Below the pieces are notes generated by a model that worked only from the letters and a program-made list of their open reading frames with translations, did not search any database and was not told the DNA's origin. A stretch of DNA of 39,778 bases from contig MEKT01000205.1 of NCBI GenBank assembly GCA_001767435.1, positions 1,051 to 40,828 on the forward strand, read 5' to 3'. Positions 1 through 9,423 of the stretch are shown here, one piece after another (within the stretch, counting starts at the first letter, position 1; each line of letters opens with the position of its first letter). Made by a program: the position numbers and the translations under genes. The stretch is from Acidobacteria bacterium RIFCSPLOWO2_02_FULL_65_29 (GTDB taxonomy: Bacteria; Acidobacteriota; Vicinamibacteria; Vicinamibacterales; CAVVIG01).

Positions 1-149
1 GGCGTGTACGGTGGCGCCTTCGCCGCCGTTCCTGGGGCCGCTGTCGTCGGTGCGGCGCGGTCGGCGGCCGCCTGGCCGGCAGCGAGAGGGGGCATCGCCA
101 AGACGGCGGCGACCGTTAGCACCGAAATGACATGCACGTGCGAAGTCAT
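1..149 (-). CDS. N-terminus of an exported protein, cut by window edge
   Basis: An ATG on the reverse strand (complement of 147-149) opens a frame that stays open to the window edge, about 49 codons. The visible part is a signal peptide (short start, hydrophobic core VLTVAAVLAMPPLAA, small-residue cleavage region) followed by an Ala/Pro/Thr-rich linker. The functional domain lies outside the window, so no function can be given. It starts 43 bases after the end of the next reverse-strand gene, so the two may be co-transcribed. Confidence 0.6.
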   Translation of the reverse strand, partial: MTSHVHVISVLTVAAVLAMPPLAAGQAAADRAAPTTAAPGTAAKAPPYT

Positions 150-192
150 GTCGCAACACGCTCTCGAGAGTGGGCGCTTTCGCATCGACTGC

Positions 193-987
193 CTACCGTT
201 TCTCTTTTCGTTGCTCGAGGAGCTTGAGGTAGAAATGCTCGACGCATTCGTACTCGAGCAGCTCGAGGTTCGCTTCGAGCCGCCGATACAACACCATCCG
301 CATCTGCCAGGGGCGCGTGAACACCTTGGGATCGTCGATGGTCACCTCGTAGTCGATGTGGTTGGGCCCGCGAGGCGTCAGCCGCTCGGTGAGCCGTGCG
401 GCCTCGCTGTAGAAGTTCCCGGCGTGGTCGAGCCAGGCCTGGCCGTTCAGGCTGATGGTGTCGATGACGAGCGTGTCTTTTTCCCACCGGCCACGCGAGT
501 CGCCCATCCAGAATTCGAGATCGCTGAGAGGAGGCGTGCCGTCGAGAAAGATCGTGCGCGTGGCGTGCGCGTACTCGTGCGCGATGCCGATGTGCTTTGG
601 CGTCTGGATGATTTCAAATGGAAACGGTAGGTACGTCGCACGCGGCACGCCCGGCAGGAAACACCGCGCGAGCGGATCGGCGGTCAGGCGGTTCGCGTAG
701 TTCTTCCGCCGCTGCTCCAGCGCCCCCGGCTGGTACGGAATCTCACCCCCCACGACAATGCCCATGCCCGCGGGCCGGCCATCTTCCGCTGAATGGGGCT
801 CGATGTTCCAGTCGGACGCACCGAAGACCTGCCAGATGCCGTTCAGATTGGGCTTGCCGTCCGGTGTCCGCGGCGCGGCCTCGACTCGGGCGCCTGGTTT
901 CGCAGGGGGAGCCTGAGCCGCAGCGGGTCCGGCCGCCAGCGCCAGTCCGGCCGCGAGCAGGGCCGCTCTCGTAGCGAAACCGTCCAT
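193..987 (-). CDS. Exported protein of unknown function with PDGKPNLNGIW motif
   Basis: A 264-residue protein. ATG at 987 is preferred over two upstream in-frame ATGs because it leaves a compact signal peptide (MDGFATRAALLAAGLALAAG, cleavage near AAA-Q). After a Pro/Ala linker comes PRTPDGKPNLNGIWQ, a motif I associate with large families of secreted proteins in Acidobacteria that have no assigned activity. The middle (FPFEIIQTPKHIGI, GDSRGRWEKDTLVID) and the C-terminal half (ERLTPRGPNHIDYEVTIDDP, KVFTRPWQMRMVLYRR) fit that family. No catalytic motif is evident. The family assignment is from memory of similar sequences; the function is unknown. Confidence 0.8.
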   Translation of the reverse strand: MDGFATRAALLAAGLALAAGPAAAQAPPAKPGARVEAAPRTPDGKPNLNGIWQVFGASDWNIEPHSAEDGRPAGMGIVVGGEIPYQPGALEQRRKNYANRLTADPLARCFLPGVPRATYLPFPFEIIQTPKHIGIAHEYAHATRTIFLDGTPPLSDLEFWMGDSRGRWEKDTLVIDTISLNGQAWLDHAGNFYSEAARLTERLTPRGPNHIDYEVTIDDPKVFTRPWQMRMVLYRRLEANLELLEYECVEHFYLKLLEQRKEKR

Positions 988-1130
988 GGGACCCATTCTA
1001 TTCAATCCGCGCCGGCCGCCGACATCGTCACGAGCGAAACCGGCCGGCCCAACCGGCGTGATTATACCGCGCGGCTCGGACTCCTACTCCACTTTGAAGG
1101 CGTCCGGGCCTTCAGCGCCTCGACCGGCCC

Positions 1131-1553
1131 TTACTCCAGACCGACTGCGCACACACCGCGCTCGCACACTTCGAGAACGATCGTCGCCCGCGCCCCCGGA
1201 TCATACCGTGCCTTCAATTCGTGCGGCACACTGACGAAGTTGCAGTGATAGGTGGTCGAGTAGTCGTAGCCAAGCGCCTTGTGATTGGCCGAGCCGACGC
1301 AGCCGACAAGGAGCGAGCCGCAGCTCGGCGAAGAAGGCCTGCTGGCCTGAAGCGTGACTTCGTAGCGTGCCGGGCACCCCTCAGGCCACGAGCGTGGCTG
1401 ATGCACGACGGTGTCGCGGGTGCCGGCAGGACGTCCGTTCAATTGACCGGCGGTCGCTCGGATATCGTTCGCGAGTCGCGTGGCCGCGTCCGTGATCAGC
1501 ATGCAAGCGCTCAAGGCCATGGCCGCGCTCACGGCTACGATGAGTCGCTTCAT
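1131..1553 (-). CDS. Small predicted lipoprotein
   Basis: A 140-residue protein. The start is placed at the ATG giving MKRLIVAVSAAMALSAC, a short lipoprotein signal with lipobox L14-S-A-C17; the longer frame beginning at 1586 adds an unlikely extension. The mature part contains six further cysteines (PEGCPARY, SPSCGSLLVGCVG, TYHCNF, VLEVCERGVC), suggesting a disulfide-stabilised extracytoplasmic domain. I do not recognise the family. It ends 126 bases upstream of the preceding family member's gene end region and is probably transcribed alone. Confidence 0.65.
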   Translation of the reverse strand: MKRLIVAVSAAMALSACMLITDAATRLANDIRATAGQLNGRPAGTRDTVVHQPRSWPEGCPARYEVTLQASRPSSPSCGSLLVGCVGSANHKALGYDYSTTYHCNFVSVPHELKARYDPGARATIVLEVCERGVCAVGLE

Positions 1554-1858
1554 AAGGGTCGTGCCCAAGAGAAAATAGTAGACCAATCAGGGGGATTCGG
1601 CGGCTCAGCAATTTTCCATCGGGTGCCAATGAATCGCCGTATCATCTGACGAGATATCTTCTCAAGCCAATGTCCATGCGAATGAGGCAGGGTTTCGGGC
1701 CCGATATGCTGGTCGAAACGACCGTCTTGTACTCGTTCCGCATAACGGGCTAGGCGCGCACGGCGCGCCTGCGAGGGAGCGGCGCGGGGCGTAGGGGTCC
1801 CCGCAAGCGACCGAGCCGGGGTGTGGGGCGGAGCCCCACGTGACAAAGGAGCTCAGAC
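1554..1858. other. Intergenic region between divergent genes, with a leader hairpin
   Basis: About 305 bases separate the reverse lipoprotein gene from the forward S9 peptidase gene, so both promoters should lie here. The right half is very GC-rich. A perfect inverted repeat GTGGGGC/GCCCCAC with a 3-base loop sits at 1823-1839, immediately before an AAAGGAG ribosome-binding site (about 1843-1849) and the peptidase ATG at 1859. The hairpin could affect translation of the peptidase. No clear promoter boxes or small gene are seen. Confidence 0.4.
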
Positions 1859-3916
1859 ATGCGTCATTTAGCCGGTCGCTCAGTCGTGTTGCTGGCCGCG
1901 CTCGTCCTCTCCGGCGCGTGGGGCGCCTACGCACAGGACAAACGACCGATCGCGTTTGTCGACGCGATGGAGCTCCCGACGATCCAGGATCCTCAGCTGG
2001 CGCCAGACGGCCGTCAGATCCTGTTCGTGATGGACAAGCCGGATTGGAAAGCCAACCGGCGCGTCGGTCACATCTACCGGATCAACGCCGACGGCAGCGG
2101 TCAGATCCAGCTGACCTTTGGCGAACGCGGCGAATCGAGCCCGCGATGGTCGCGCGACGGCAAGACCATTGCGTTCACCGCGCGGCGCGACGGCGATCAG
2201 AACGACCAAATCTACCTGCTGGACACCAACGGCGGCGAGGCGCGCCGGCTGACGAATCATCCGACCGCGCCAGGCAACCTGACCTGGGCGCCCGGCGGCA
2301 AGACGATCTTCTTCACCGCGACGGACGCCAAGAGCGGAGACGAGGGCGAAAGAGATCGTCTCCGGGATGATGTGTACGCGTTCGAGGAGACGAACTTCAA
2401 GCAGCGCCACGTCTGGACGACCGATCTCGAGGGACAAACCCGAAAGGTGACCGACGGGGACTATTCGGTCGGCCAGTTCTCGCTCTCGGCGGACGGGACG
2501 CGCGTCGCGATCACCCGCACGACGTCGCCGCTGCTCGAGTTCTCGCACCTGGCGGAGGTCTGGGTCATGTCGGCCGACGGCAGCGGCGCCAGGCAGTTGA
2601 CGTCGGGGAACCGGGTGGCGGAAGGCAACCTCGCGATTTCGCCGGACAACGCGCAGGTGCTGTTCACGGCGGCGGCCAATGAGAAGATCGAGGGATACCA
2701 CAACGGGAAGATCTTCGTGATCCCGTTCGGCGGAGGTGCGGCGCGGCTCCTGTCTCCTGCCGACGCGACGTATCAGGTGGCCGAGGCCGCATGGTCGAAA
2801 GACGGCAGAACGGTCTACTTCACCGCCAACCTCGGCGTGCACGACGAAATCTTTCGGCTCGACCCATCGACCGGGCGGGCGACGCAGCTCACGCGGGGCG
2901 ACCACAGCTACGGCGGCTGGCAGTACGTGGAATCGGTGGACGCCTTCATCTTCACGCGCAACACGCCCCAGCGCCCCGGCGAGATCTACCTCGCGAAGCC
3001 CGCGGGCGGGGAGCCGGCGCGCGTGACGTCGGTGTTCGACGAAGCGCTGGCGAAATTCAAGGTCGCGCGGCAGGAACGGATCACGTGGAAGGGCCAGGAT
3101 GGCGTGGACGTGGAGGGTCTGCTCTACTATCCGCTGGACTATCGGGAAGGGCGGAAGTATCCCCTGATCGTGTACACGCACGGCGGGCCCGCCTCGTCGG
3201 ACCAGTTCGGCTTCAGCAGCGACGCGCAGGTCTATACGGGCAAGGGCTACGCCGTACTCAGGCCGAACTACCGCGGCAGCACCGGGTACGGCGACCCGTT
3301 TCTGCGGGAGATGTCGAAGGGTTACTTCAAGCAGTCGCACCTCGACGTGATGACGGGCACCGACGCGGTGATTGCGAAGGGGGTGGCCGATCCGGAGAAG
3401 CTCGTGAAGATGGGGTGGAGCGCGGGCGGCCACATGACGAACAAGATCATCACCTTCACCGACCGCTTCAAGGCGGCGAGCAGCGGCGCCGGCGCGGCGA
3501 ACTGGATCTCGATGTACGCGCAGAGCGACAACCGCGAGTTCCGGACGCCCTGGTTCGGCGGGACGCCGTGGCAGGCCAACGCGCCGATCGATCTCTACTG
3601 GAACAACTCGCCGCTGAAGGACGTTTCGAAGGTCAAGACGCCGACGATCTTCCTCGTGGGCGAGCAGGATCCGCGGGTACCGATGCCGCAGTCAGTGGAG
3701 ATGTATCGCGCGCTCAAGACCAACGGCGTGCCCACGCATCTCTACGTCGCGCCGCGTGAAGGGCACGGCTGGACGGAACTGCGTCACAGGCTCTTCAAGC
3801 TGCAGATCGAGATGGAGTGGTTCGAGAAATGGATCCACAATCGGGCCTACACGTGGGAGAAGGCCCCAGGCGACGACAAGAAGGAACCTCCGAAGTCGCC
3901 GACGGCTCAACAGTGA
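1859..3916 (+). CDS. S9 family peptidase (prolyl oligopeptidase/acylaminoacyl peptidase-like)
   Basis: A 685-residue exported serine peptidase. The signal peptide covers residues 1-27 (SVVLLAALVLSGAWGAYAQ). Residues about 35-410 are a beta-propeller of TolB/PD40-like repeats (PDGRQILFVMD, WSRDGKTIAFTARRDGD, WSKDGRTVYFTANLG). The C-terminal alpha/beta hydrolase domain has the nucleophile motif GWSAGG (Ser521), with Asp604 in GEQDPRVP and His636 in REGHGW completing the triad; HGGP near residue 440 supplies the oxyanion region. The family cleaves short peptides, often with the propeller gating access. The start is supported by a strong AAAGGAG site. Its stop overlaps the next gene by one base, indicating coupled translation. 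Length is normal for the family. Confidence 0.93.
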   Translation: MRHLAGRSVVLLAALVLSGAWGAYAQDKRPIAFVDAMELPTIQDPQLAPDGRQILFVMDKPDWKANRRVGHIYRINADGSGQIQLTFGERGESSPRWSRDGKTIAFTARRDGDQNDQIYLLDTNGGEARRLTNHPTAPGNLTWAPGGKTIFFTATDAKSGDEGERDRLRDDVYAFEETNFKQRHVWTTDLEGQTRKVTDGDYSVGQFSLSADGTRVAITRTTSPLLEFSHLAEVWVMSADGSGARQLTSGNRVAEGNLAISPDNAQVLFTAAANEKIEGYHNGKIFVIPFGGGAARLLSPADATYQVAEAAWSKDGRTVYFTANLGVHDEIFRLDPSTGRATQLTRGDHSYGGWQYVESVDAFIFTRNTPQRPGEIYLAKPAGGEPARVTSVFDEALAKFKVARQERITWKGQDGVDVEGLLYYPLDYREGRKYPLIVYTHGGPASSDQFGFSSDAQVYTGKGYAVLRPNYRGSTGYGDPFLREMSKGYFKQSHLDVMTGTDAVIAKGVADPEKLVKMGWSAGGHMTNKIITFTDRFKAASSGAGAANWISMYAQSDNREFRTPWFGGTPWQANAPIDLYWNNSPLKDVSKVKTPTIFLVGEQDPRVPMPQSVEMYRALKTNGVPTHLYVAPREGHGWTELRHRLFKLQIEMEWFEKWIHNRAYTWEKAPGDDKKEPPKSPTAQQ

Positions 3917-4899
3917 TGATGTCTCGCAAGCTCTTCGTGACGCTCGCGTTCCTCGCGCTGCTCTCTCCGCGCGTACGGGCAGAGACGCATCGATTCGTGC
4001 CCGTCCGGTTCTACAACACGTTCTCGTTCGCGCATCCACCGGCTCTGACCATCAAGCCCGGAGACCGGGTCGTGACCAAGACGATCGACGCGAGCGGCGC
4101 CGATTGGGAGGGCCGCTCCGTTGGCGTCGGTCCGAATCCGCAGACCGGACCGTTCTACGTCGAGGGCGCGGAACCGGGCGACATCCTCGTTGTGAGCATC
4201 GAGCGGCTCGACACCAATCGCGCGACCGCCTATTCGTCGAGCCTGCTGGCTCCTTACACGGTCGATCCCCAGTCGATCGCGACCCGCACCGAGCGGGAAG
4301 CGAGGCGCGTGACGTGGCAGATCGACAAAGCGCGAGGCGTGGCCAGGCTCGACGCCGCCGACATCCAACCGGGAGGCATCGAGTTGCCGCTGCGGCCGAT
4401 GCTGGGATGCGTCGGCGTGGCGCCGGCGCGAAAGGAAGCAATCGCGACCAGCACGCCAGGGGCCTTCGGCGGCAACATGGACTATGCGGGTCTGACCGCT
4501 GGCGTGAGAATCATGCTGCCGGTGTACGAGCCCGGCGCGTTGCTGTTCGTCGGCGACGGCCACGCCCGTCAGGGCGAGGGCGAGATCGTCGGGACCGGGC
4601 TCGAAACCTCGATGGACGTCGAGTTCACCGTCGAGGTGATCAAGAAGAAGCCGGCCTCGTGGCCGCGAATCGAGACCGACACACACATCATGGTGCTCGG
4701 CAGCGCCCGGCCGCTGCTCGAAGCGCTGCAACACGCCACGAGCGAGATGCAGCGATGGCTCATGGCCGACTACGGCTATTCCGAACGCGGCGCGTCGCTG
4801 CTCATGGGCCAGGCGCTCGAATACGACATCGCCAACGTGGTCGATCCCAGCTTTACCGTCGTGGCGAAGGTGCAGAAGTCGTTGCTAGTGCGCCGCTAA
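3916..4899 (+). CDS. Acetamidase/formamidase family protein, exported
   Basis: A 327-residue protein of the FmdA/AmdA fold, whose members hydrolyse formamide or acetamide to the acid and ammonia. The first ATG overlaps the upstream stop (TGATG), with a second ATG directly after. An export signal is visible (MMSRKLFVTLAFLALLSPRVRA). Family features include the start HRFVPVRFYNTFSF, KPGDRVVTKTID, GPFYVEGAEPGD, the central PLRPMLGCVGVAP segment, the glycine-rich TPGAFGGNMD and a late MADYGYS segment. Cytosolic formamidases lack a signal peptide, so the substrate here may differ. The last 45 bases of this gene reappear after the next gene (8318-8362). Confidence 0.85.
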   Translation: MMSRKLFVTLAFLALLSPRVRAETHRFVPVRFYNTFSFAHPPALTIKPGDRVVTKTIDASGADWEGRSVGVGPNPQTGPFYVEGAEPGDILVVSIERLDTNRATAYSSSLLAPYTVDPQSIATRTEREARRVTWQIDKARGVARLDAADIQPGGIELPLRPMLGCVGVAPARKEAIATSTPGAFGGNMDYAGLTAGVRIMLPVYEPGALLFVGDGHARQGEGEIVGTGLETSMDVEFTVEVIKKKPASWPRIETDTHIMVLGSARPLLEALQHATSEMQRWLMADYGYSERGASLLMGQALEYDIANVVDPSFTVVAKVQKSLLVRR

Positions 4900-4971
4900 T
4901 CGTCAGGCGCGCAATAAGCGATCCATCGACCGTTCAATCACTGTTTCGCTCGAGAGAGAGGAAGGACCACC

Positions 4972-7900
4972 ATGAGGCTCCGGAAGCGATCCCTGCTCCC
5001 GACCGTTCTGTTGCTGACCTCACTTGCAGGTGCGACTGTTTCGCTCGTCGGCCAGCGTGCAGCAGTGGACGTTCCCGCGCCGCTTCCGTCGTTTGGCGAA
5101 CCGGCGATTTCGCCCAGTCGCGCCGAGATTGCAGTGGTCTCGGGCGGGGACATCTGGACGGTGCCCGCGGCGGGCGGCGAAGCGCGGCTGCTCGTCTCGC
5201 ATCAGGCTGCCGAGTCGCGTCCGCAGTATTCACCCGACGGCAATCGTCTCGCGTTCATGTCCGACCGCACCGGCGACGGCGACATCTACGTGCTCACGCT
5301 CGCGACCGGCGCCTTGAAGCAATTGACGTTTGACGACGGACTCGAACGGCTCGATGCGTGGTCGCGCGATGGCAAGTGGTTGTACTTCTCGTCGACGAGC
5401 CGAGACGTTGCGGGCATGAACGATGTGTACCGCGTGAGCAGCGACGGCGGCACGCCCATGCTCGTGAGCGCCGATCGCTACACCAGCGAGTTCTTTGCCG
5501 CGCCTTCGCCCGACGGCCACCGCGTCGCGTTCGCGGCGCGCGGCAACAGCGCTGCACAGTGGTGGCGCAATGGGCATTCACACCTCGACGAATCGGAGCT
5601 CTGGCTGCTGCACGACGGGCCTTCGCCGCGCTACGAGCGGCTCACTGAACGCGGCGCGAAGCAGATGTGGCCAATGTGGGCGCCCGACGGCCGCACCCTG
5701 TTCTTCGTGTCCGATAGGAGCGGCGCGCAGAACCTCTGGACGCTCCCGCTCGGCGGGACGCCCCGTCAGATCACCCGCTTTTCAAGTGGACGCGTGCTGT
5801 GGCCAACCATGTCTTACGACGGCCGCATCATCGTCTTCGAACGCGACTTCGAGGTGTGGACGCTCGATACTGCGAGCCGCGAGGCGAGCCGCGTGTCGAT
5901 GACGAAGCGCGGGCTGCCACCGGGGCCGTTCATCGATCACGTGACGCTGAACAATCAGTTTCAGGATCTTGCGCTGTCGTCGGATGGCAAGAAGGTGGTG
6001 TTCGTGGCGCGCGGCGAGATCTGGGCGGCGTCGGCCAAGGATGGCGGCGAGGCGTTCCGTGTGACGCGCAGCCAGGCGCGAGAAGGACAGATCGACTGGT
6101 TCCCCGACAGCCGCCGCCTCGTCTACGTGTCGGAGCGCGACGGTGTGCCGCGCCTGTTCCTGTTCGATTTCGCCGACAATTCCGAGACCGCGTTGACGCG
6201 CCCGAGCGCCGACGTCCGTGCGGCCGCGGCCGTGCCTGGATTCGGTGACTCGTCGCCGCAAGTGTCGCCCGACGGCAAGTCCGTGGTGTTTGTGCGCGAC
6301 GGCAAGGAGCTGCGCGCGGTCGACGTCGCGTCGAAGCAGGAGCGCGTGCTCGCCAGCGGTTATCTGAGTCGCGGAACTCGCGCGCTCGCTTGGTCGCCCG
6401 ATGGTCAATGGGTCGCGTACCTGGCGCTGACTGGCAAATCGTTCCGCAATGTGTTTGCCGTGCCGGCCGCCGGCGGCGAAAGCCGCGCTGTGAGCGCCGT
6501 GCCAAATGGCAATGCGAACAACATCTCGTGGAGTCCGGACGGCACCTATATCCTCTTCAATACGAGCCAGCGCACGGAAGAAGGGCAGGTTGTTCGCGTC
6601 GACCTGATTCTGCGCACACCGCTCTTTCGCGAGGATCGGTTTCGCGATCTGTTCAAGGAGGAACCGCCGCGATCGACGCCGGCCGAGGTGCGCACGGACG
6701 TAGCGCCGCCGCCCGAGCGAGATGCCACCCAGCCCGCGCGCGATCCCTCGAAGCCAATCGAGATCGTCTTCGACGACATCCGACAGCGGCTCAGTATCCT
6801 GCCGGTTGGCGTGGATCTGACGTCGCAGACGATCAGCCCAGACGGTAAGTCGTTGCTGCTGACCGCGAGCGCCGAAGGTCAGCAGAATCTCTACATCTAT
6901 TCGCTCGACGAGCTGGCACGCGAGCCCGCTGTCGCGCGGCAGTTGACGTCGACTGCCGGCGCGAAGGCCGACGCGCAGTTCACGCCGGACGGCAAAGAGG
7001 TCTACTACCTCGAACAAGGACGGATCTCGATCATTCCGATCGAATCGAGGCAGGCGCGCACCCTGACCGTCGCGGCGGAGATGGATGTCAGCTTCGCGCA
7101 GGAGAAGATGGAAGTGTTTCGCCAGGCATGGACGTATCTGCGCGACGGCTTCTACGACGAGAAGTTCCACGGCGTGAATTGGGAGGGCGTGCGTACGCAG
7201 TACGCGCCGCGCATCGCCGGCGCTCAGACGCCGAGCGAGATGCGGCGATTGCTCAGCCTGATGGTGGGCGAGCTGAACTCGTCGCATTCGGGCGTGACCG
7301 CGCCCGCCGACGGGCGTGTCGGCGGCGAGGGACCGTCGGTTGGCAGGCTGGGGCTTCGGTTCGATCGCACCGAATACGAACAGTCAGGACGACTGAAGGT
7401 CACCGAGGTGATTCCGCTCGGGCCCGCCGCGATTACACGCCAGATTTCCGTGGGCGACTCTCTGACGGCGATTGATGGCACACCGGTCGGCGCGCAGACG
7501 AATCTGGACGAGATCCTGATGCATACCGCCAACCGGCGGGTCGCGCTGACCGTGACTCCAGCCGCCGGCGGCGCCGTGCGCGAGGTGGCCGTGCGGCCGG
7601 TCAATCAGGCGACGGAAAAGAATCTGCTCTATCGCGAATGGGTTGAGGCCAATCGTGCCTACGTGCAAAAGGTCAGCGGCGGACGACTGGGTTACGTACA
7701 CATTCTCGACATGTCCGAGGGATCGCTGCGCCGGCTCTATACCGATCTCGACGCCGACAATCGCGTCAAGGACGGCGTGGTGGTGGACATCCGCAACAAC
7801 AACGGCGGCTTCGTGAACGTGTACGCGATCGACGTGCTCGCGCGGCGTGGGTATCTCATGATGACGCCGCGTGGCTTGCCGACCGCGCCCGCGCGCAGCG

Positions 7901-8286
7901 CGCTCGGCCAGCGCGCGCTCGAGCTGCCGACGATCCTCGTCACCAATCAGCACTCGCTGTCCGATGCCGAGGATTTCACCGAAGGCTATCGTACGCTGAA
8001 GCTCGGCAAAGTTGTCGGCGAACCGACCGCGGGCTGGATCATCTACACCGGCAGTCAGACGCTCGTCGACGGAACGACGATCCGCATGCCGGGCACGCGT
8101 ATCACCACGCTCGATGGAACGACGATGGAGTTGAAGCCGAGGCCGGTGGACGTGCCGGTCACGCGGCCGATTGGCGAGCGATCGACGGGGAAGGACAGTC
8201 AGTTGGACGCTGCGGTGCGCGAGCTGCTCGCGCAGCTGGGATCGCGAACGACTGACCGCGCGCAGGGCGCCGGCGCGCGATTCTGA
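4972..8286 (+). CDS. Tricorn-like S41 protease with N-terminal beta-propeller
   Basis: A 1104-residue exported protease. A signal peptide covers about residues 1-24, followed by many PD40/WD40-like repeats (SPDGNRLAFMSDRTGDGDIY, WAPDGRTLFFVSDRSG, SPDGKSVVFVRDG) to about residue 690, a PDZ-like region (GLRFDRT to RRVALTVTPAAGG, about 795-870) and an S41 core. Likely catalytic residues by analogy with tricorn are His772 in NSSHSGV, Ser997-Asp998 in HSLSDAED and Glu1017 in GEPTAG; VVDIRNNNGG matches the S41 substrate-binding strand. Tricorn-type enzymes degrade peptides from larger proteases. A GAGAGAGGAAGG ribosome-binding stretch precedes the ATG. The gene lies between two copies of the formamidase 3' end. 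Confidence 0.92.
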   Translation: MRLRKRSLLPTVLLLTSLAGATVSLVGQRAAVDVPAPLPSFGEPAISPSRAEIAVVSGGDIWTVPAAGGEARLLVSHQAAESRPQYSPDGNRLAFMSDRTGDGDIYVLTLATGALKQLTFDDGLERLDAWSRDGKWLYFSSTSRDVAGMNDVYRVSSDGGTPMLVSADRYTSEFFAAPSPDGHRVAFAARGNSAAQWWRNGHSHLDESELWLLHDGPSPRYERLTERGAKQMWPMWAPDGRTLFFVSDRSGAQNLWTLPLGGTPRQITRFSSGRVLWPTMSYDGRIIVFERDFEVWTLDTASREASRVSMTKRGLPPGPFIDHVTLNNQFQDLALSSDGKKVVFVARGEIWAASAKDGGEAFRVTRSQAREGQIDWFPDSRRLVYVSERDGVPRLFLFDFADNSETALTRPSADVRAAAAVPGFGDSSPQVSPDGKSVVFVRDGKELRAVDVASKQERVLASGYLSRGTRALAWSPDGQWVAYLALTGKSFRNVFAVPAAGGESRAVSAVPNGNANNISWSPDGTYILFNTSQRTEEGQVVRVDLILRTPLFREDRFRDLFKEEPPRSTPAEVRTDVAPPPERDATQPARDPSKPIEIVFDDIRQRLSILPVGVDLTSQTISPDGKSLLLTASAEGQQNLYIYSLDELAREPAVARQLTSTAGAKADAQFTPDGKEVYYLEQGRISIIPIESRQARTLTVAAEMDVSFAQEKMEVFRQAWTYLRDGFYDEKFHGVNWEGVRTQYAPRIAGAQTPSEMRRLLSLMVGELNSSHSGVTAPADGRVGGEGPSVGRLGLRFDRTEYEQSGRLKVTEVIPLGPAAITRQISVGDSLTAIDGTPVGAQTNLDEILMHTANRRVALTVTPAAGGAVREVAVRPVNQATEKNLLYREWVEANRAYVQKVSGGRLGYVHILDMSEGSLRRLYTDLDADNRVKDGVVVDIRNNNGGFVNVYAIDVLARRGYLMMTPRGLPTAPARSALGQRALELPTILVTNQHSLSDAEDFTEGYRTLKLGKVVGEPTAGWIIYTGSQTLVDGTTIRMPGTRITTLDGTTMELKPRPVDVPVTRPIGERSTGKDSQLDAAVRELLAQLGSRTTDRAQGAGARF

Positions 8287-8317
8287 CGATCGTGGGGTCC
8301 GCATAATCGAATCGTGG

Positions 8318-8362
8318 ACGGTCGTGGCGAAGGTGCAGAAGTCGTTGCTGGTGCGCCGCTAG
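8318..8362 (+). pseudogene. Remnant copy of the formamidase gene 3' end
   Basis: These 45 bases match 4855-4899, the last 15 codons of the acetamidase/formamidase gene, with three differences, one of them changing the stop from TAA to TAG. Read in frame they encode TVVAKVQKSLLVRR and a stop, identical to the intact protein's C-terminus. Nothing upstream resembles the rest of the gene; the match begins 31 bases after the protease stop. It is best read as the scar of a tandem duplication or of insertion of the protease gene beside a formamidase copy. Confidence 0.8.
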
Positions 8363-8417
8363 ACATCTTCTAAAGCCGAGGCGCCGCTTCGCTACTCGGC
8401 AAGCGCGAGGAGGACCG

Positions 8418-9395
8418 ATGAAAACGCTGGCGACCAGTCTGCTCTCGGGGATGCTGATCGTGGGGCTCGCGGCCGACCAACCGTCCTCGCAGTCGACCGC
8501 GGTCACTCGCGCGGACTACGACCGCTGGAAGAACGAGCTGTCGAATTGGGGACGATGGGGGAAGGACGATCAGATTGGAGCTCTCAATCTGATTACGGCG
8601 GCGAAGCGCAGACAGGCGGCCGCGCTGGTAAAGGAAGGCTTTTCGGTGTCGCTCGCCAGGGACGTGGACACCGAGAAGGCAATCGACAACCCGCAGCCGT
8701 ACGAGCGTAGCATGCTCGCCATCGGATCCGATCGCTTTGGGGTCGCGTTCCACGGCGTGGCGCATACCCACCTCGATTCGCTCGCGCATATCCACTATAA
8801 CGGGGTGTTCTACAACGGCTACAGACCAGATGAAGCCGCGGTCATGAAGCGGGGCGGCCACGAGAGAAACTCGATCATCAACGTCAAGAACGGGATCTTC
8901 ACGCGCGGCGTGCTGATCGATCTGCCGCGGCTCAGAGGCGTGCCGTATCTCGAACCGAACGCACCTATCTACGCGCGAGACATCGAGGCCTTCGAAAAAA
9001 TGGCCGGCGTGAAGGTGTCCGAAGGCGACGCGCTCTTTATTCGGACGGGACGTTGGGCGCGCCGGGCGAAGCTCGGCGCCTGGGACACGGGTCGCAACGG
9101 GCAGCGGCCCGGACCGAGCGCTTCGATGATTCCCTGGCTGAAACAGCGCGACATCGCGCTGCTCGGAAGCGATGTGCCGCCGAGTGTCGCGCCGTCCGAC
9201 CTGGCCGGCGAGCCGGGCCCGGTTCACGACTTCGCGCTGGTCACCTTGGGCGTGCACCTGTTCGACAACTGCGATCTCGAGGCGCTGGCCGAGGCGGCTT
9301 CGGCTCGGAAGCGGTGGGATTTTCTCCTGACGGTCGCGCCGCTCCCGATTCGAGGAGGCACCGGCTCGCCCGTCAATCCGATTGCCACATTTTGA
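8418..9395 (+). CDS. Cyclase family protein (kynurenine formamidase-like metallohydrolase)
   Basis: A 325-residue protein with an N-terminal export signal (about 20 residues, LLSGMLIVGLAAD). The family signature is clear: FHGVAHTHLDSLAHIHYNGVFY, the metal-binding His/Asp cluster of the cyclase fold, here HTHLDS-x-x-H. Later segments (RGVLIDLPRLRG, DALFIRTGRW, VHDFALVTLGVHLFDNC) fit the longer secreted subgroup. Relatives hydrolyse N-formylkynurenine, isatin or related amide/lactone substrates; the substrate here is unknown. A GCGAGGAGGA site (8405-8414) supports the ATG. It lies between the tricorn-like protease and the lactonase-like gene on the same strand. Confidence 0.87.
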   Translation: MKTLATSLLSGMLIVGLAADQPSSQSTAVTRADYDRWKNELSNWGRWGKDDQIGALNLITAAKRRQAAALVKEGFSVSLARDVDTEKAIDNPQPYERSMLAIGSDRFGVAFHGVAHTHLDSLAHIHYNGVFYNGYRPDEAAVMKRGGHERNSIINVKNGIFTRGVLIDLPRLRGVPYLEPNAPIYARDIEAFEKMAGVKVSEGDALFIRTGRWARRAKLGAWDTGRNGQRPGPSASMIPWLKQRDIALLGSDVPPSVAPSDLAGEPGPVHDFALVTLGVHLFDNCDLEALAEAASARKRWDFLLTVAPLPIRGGTGSPVNPIATF

Positions 9396-9423
9396 TCTCG
9401 GCGAGGTTTCGAGGCGCCCACGC

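Noticed and set aside
4-630. 208-codon forward frame at the window start
   Set aside because: Antisense to two exported proteins whose signal peptides and motifs are clear on the reverse strand.
1880-3433. 517-codon reverse frame opposite the S9 peptidase gene
   Set aside because: Antisense shadow caused by high third-position GC; His/Arg/Val-rich with no domain.
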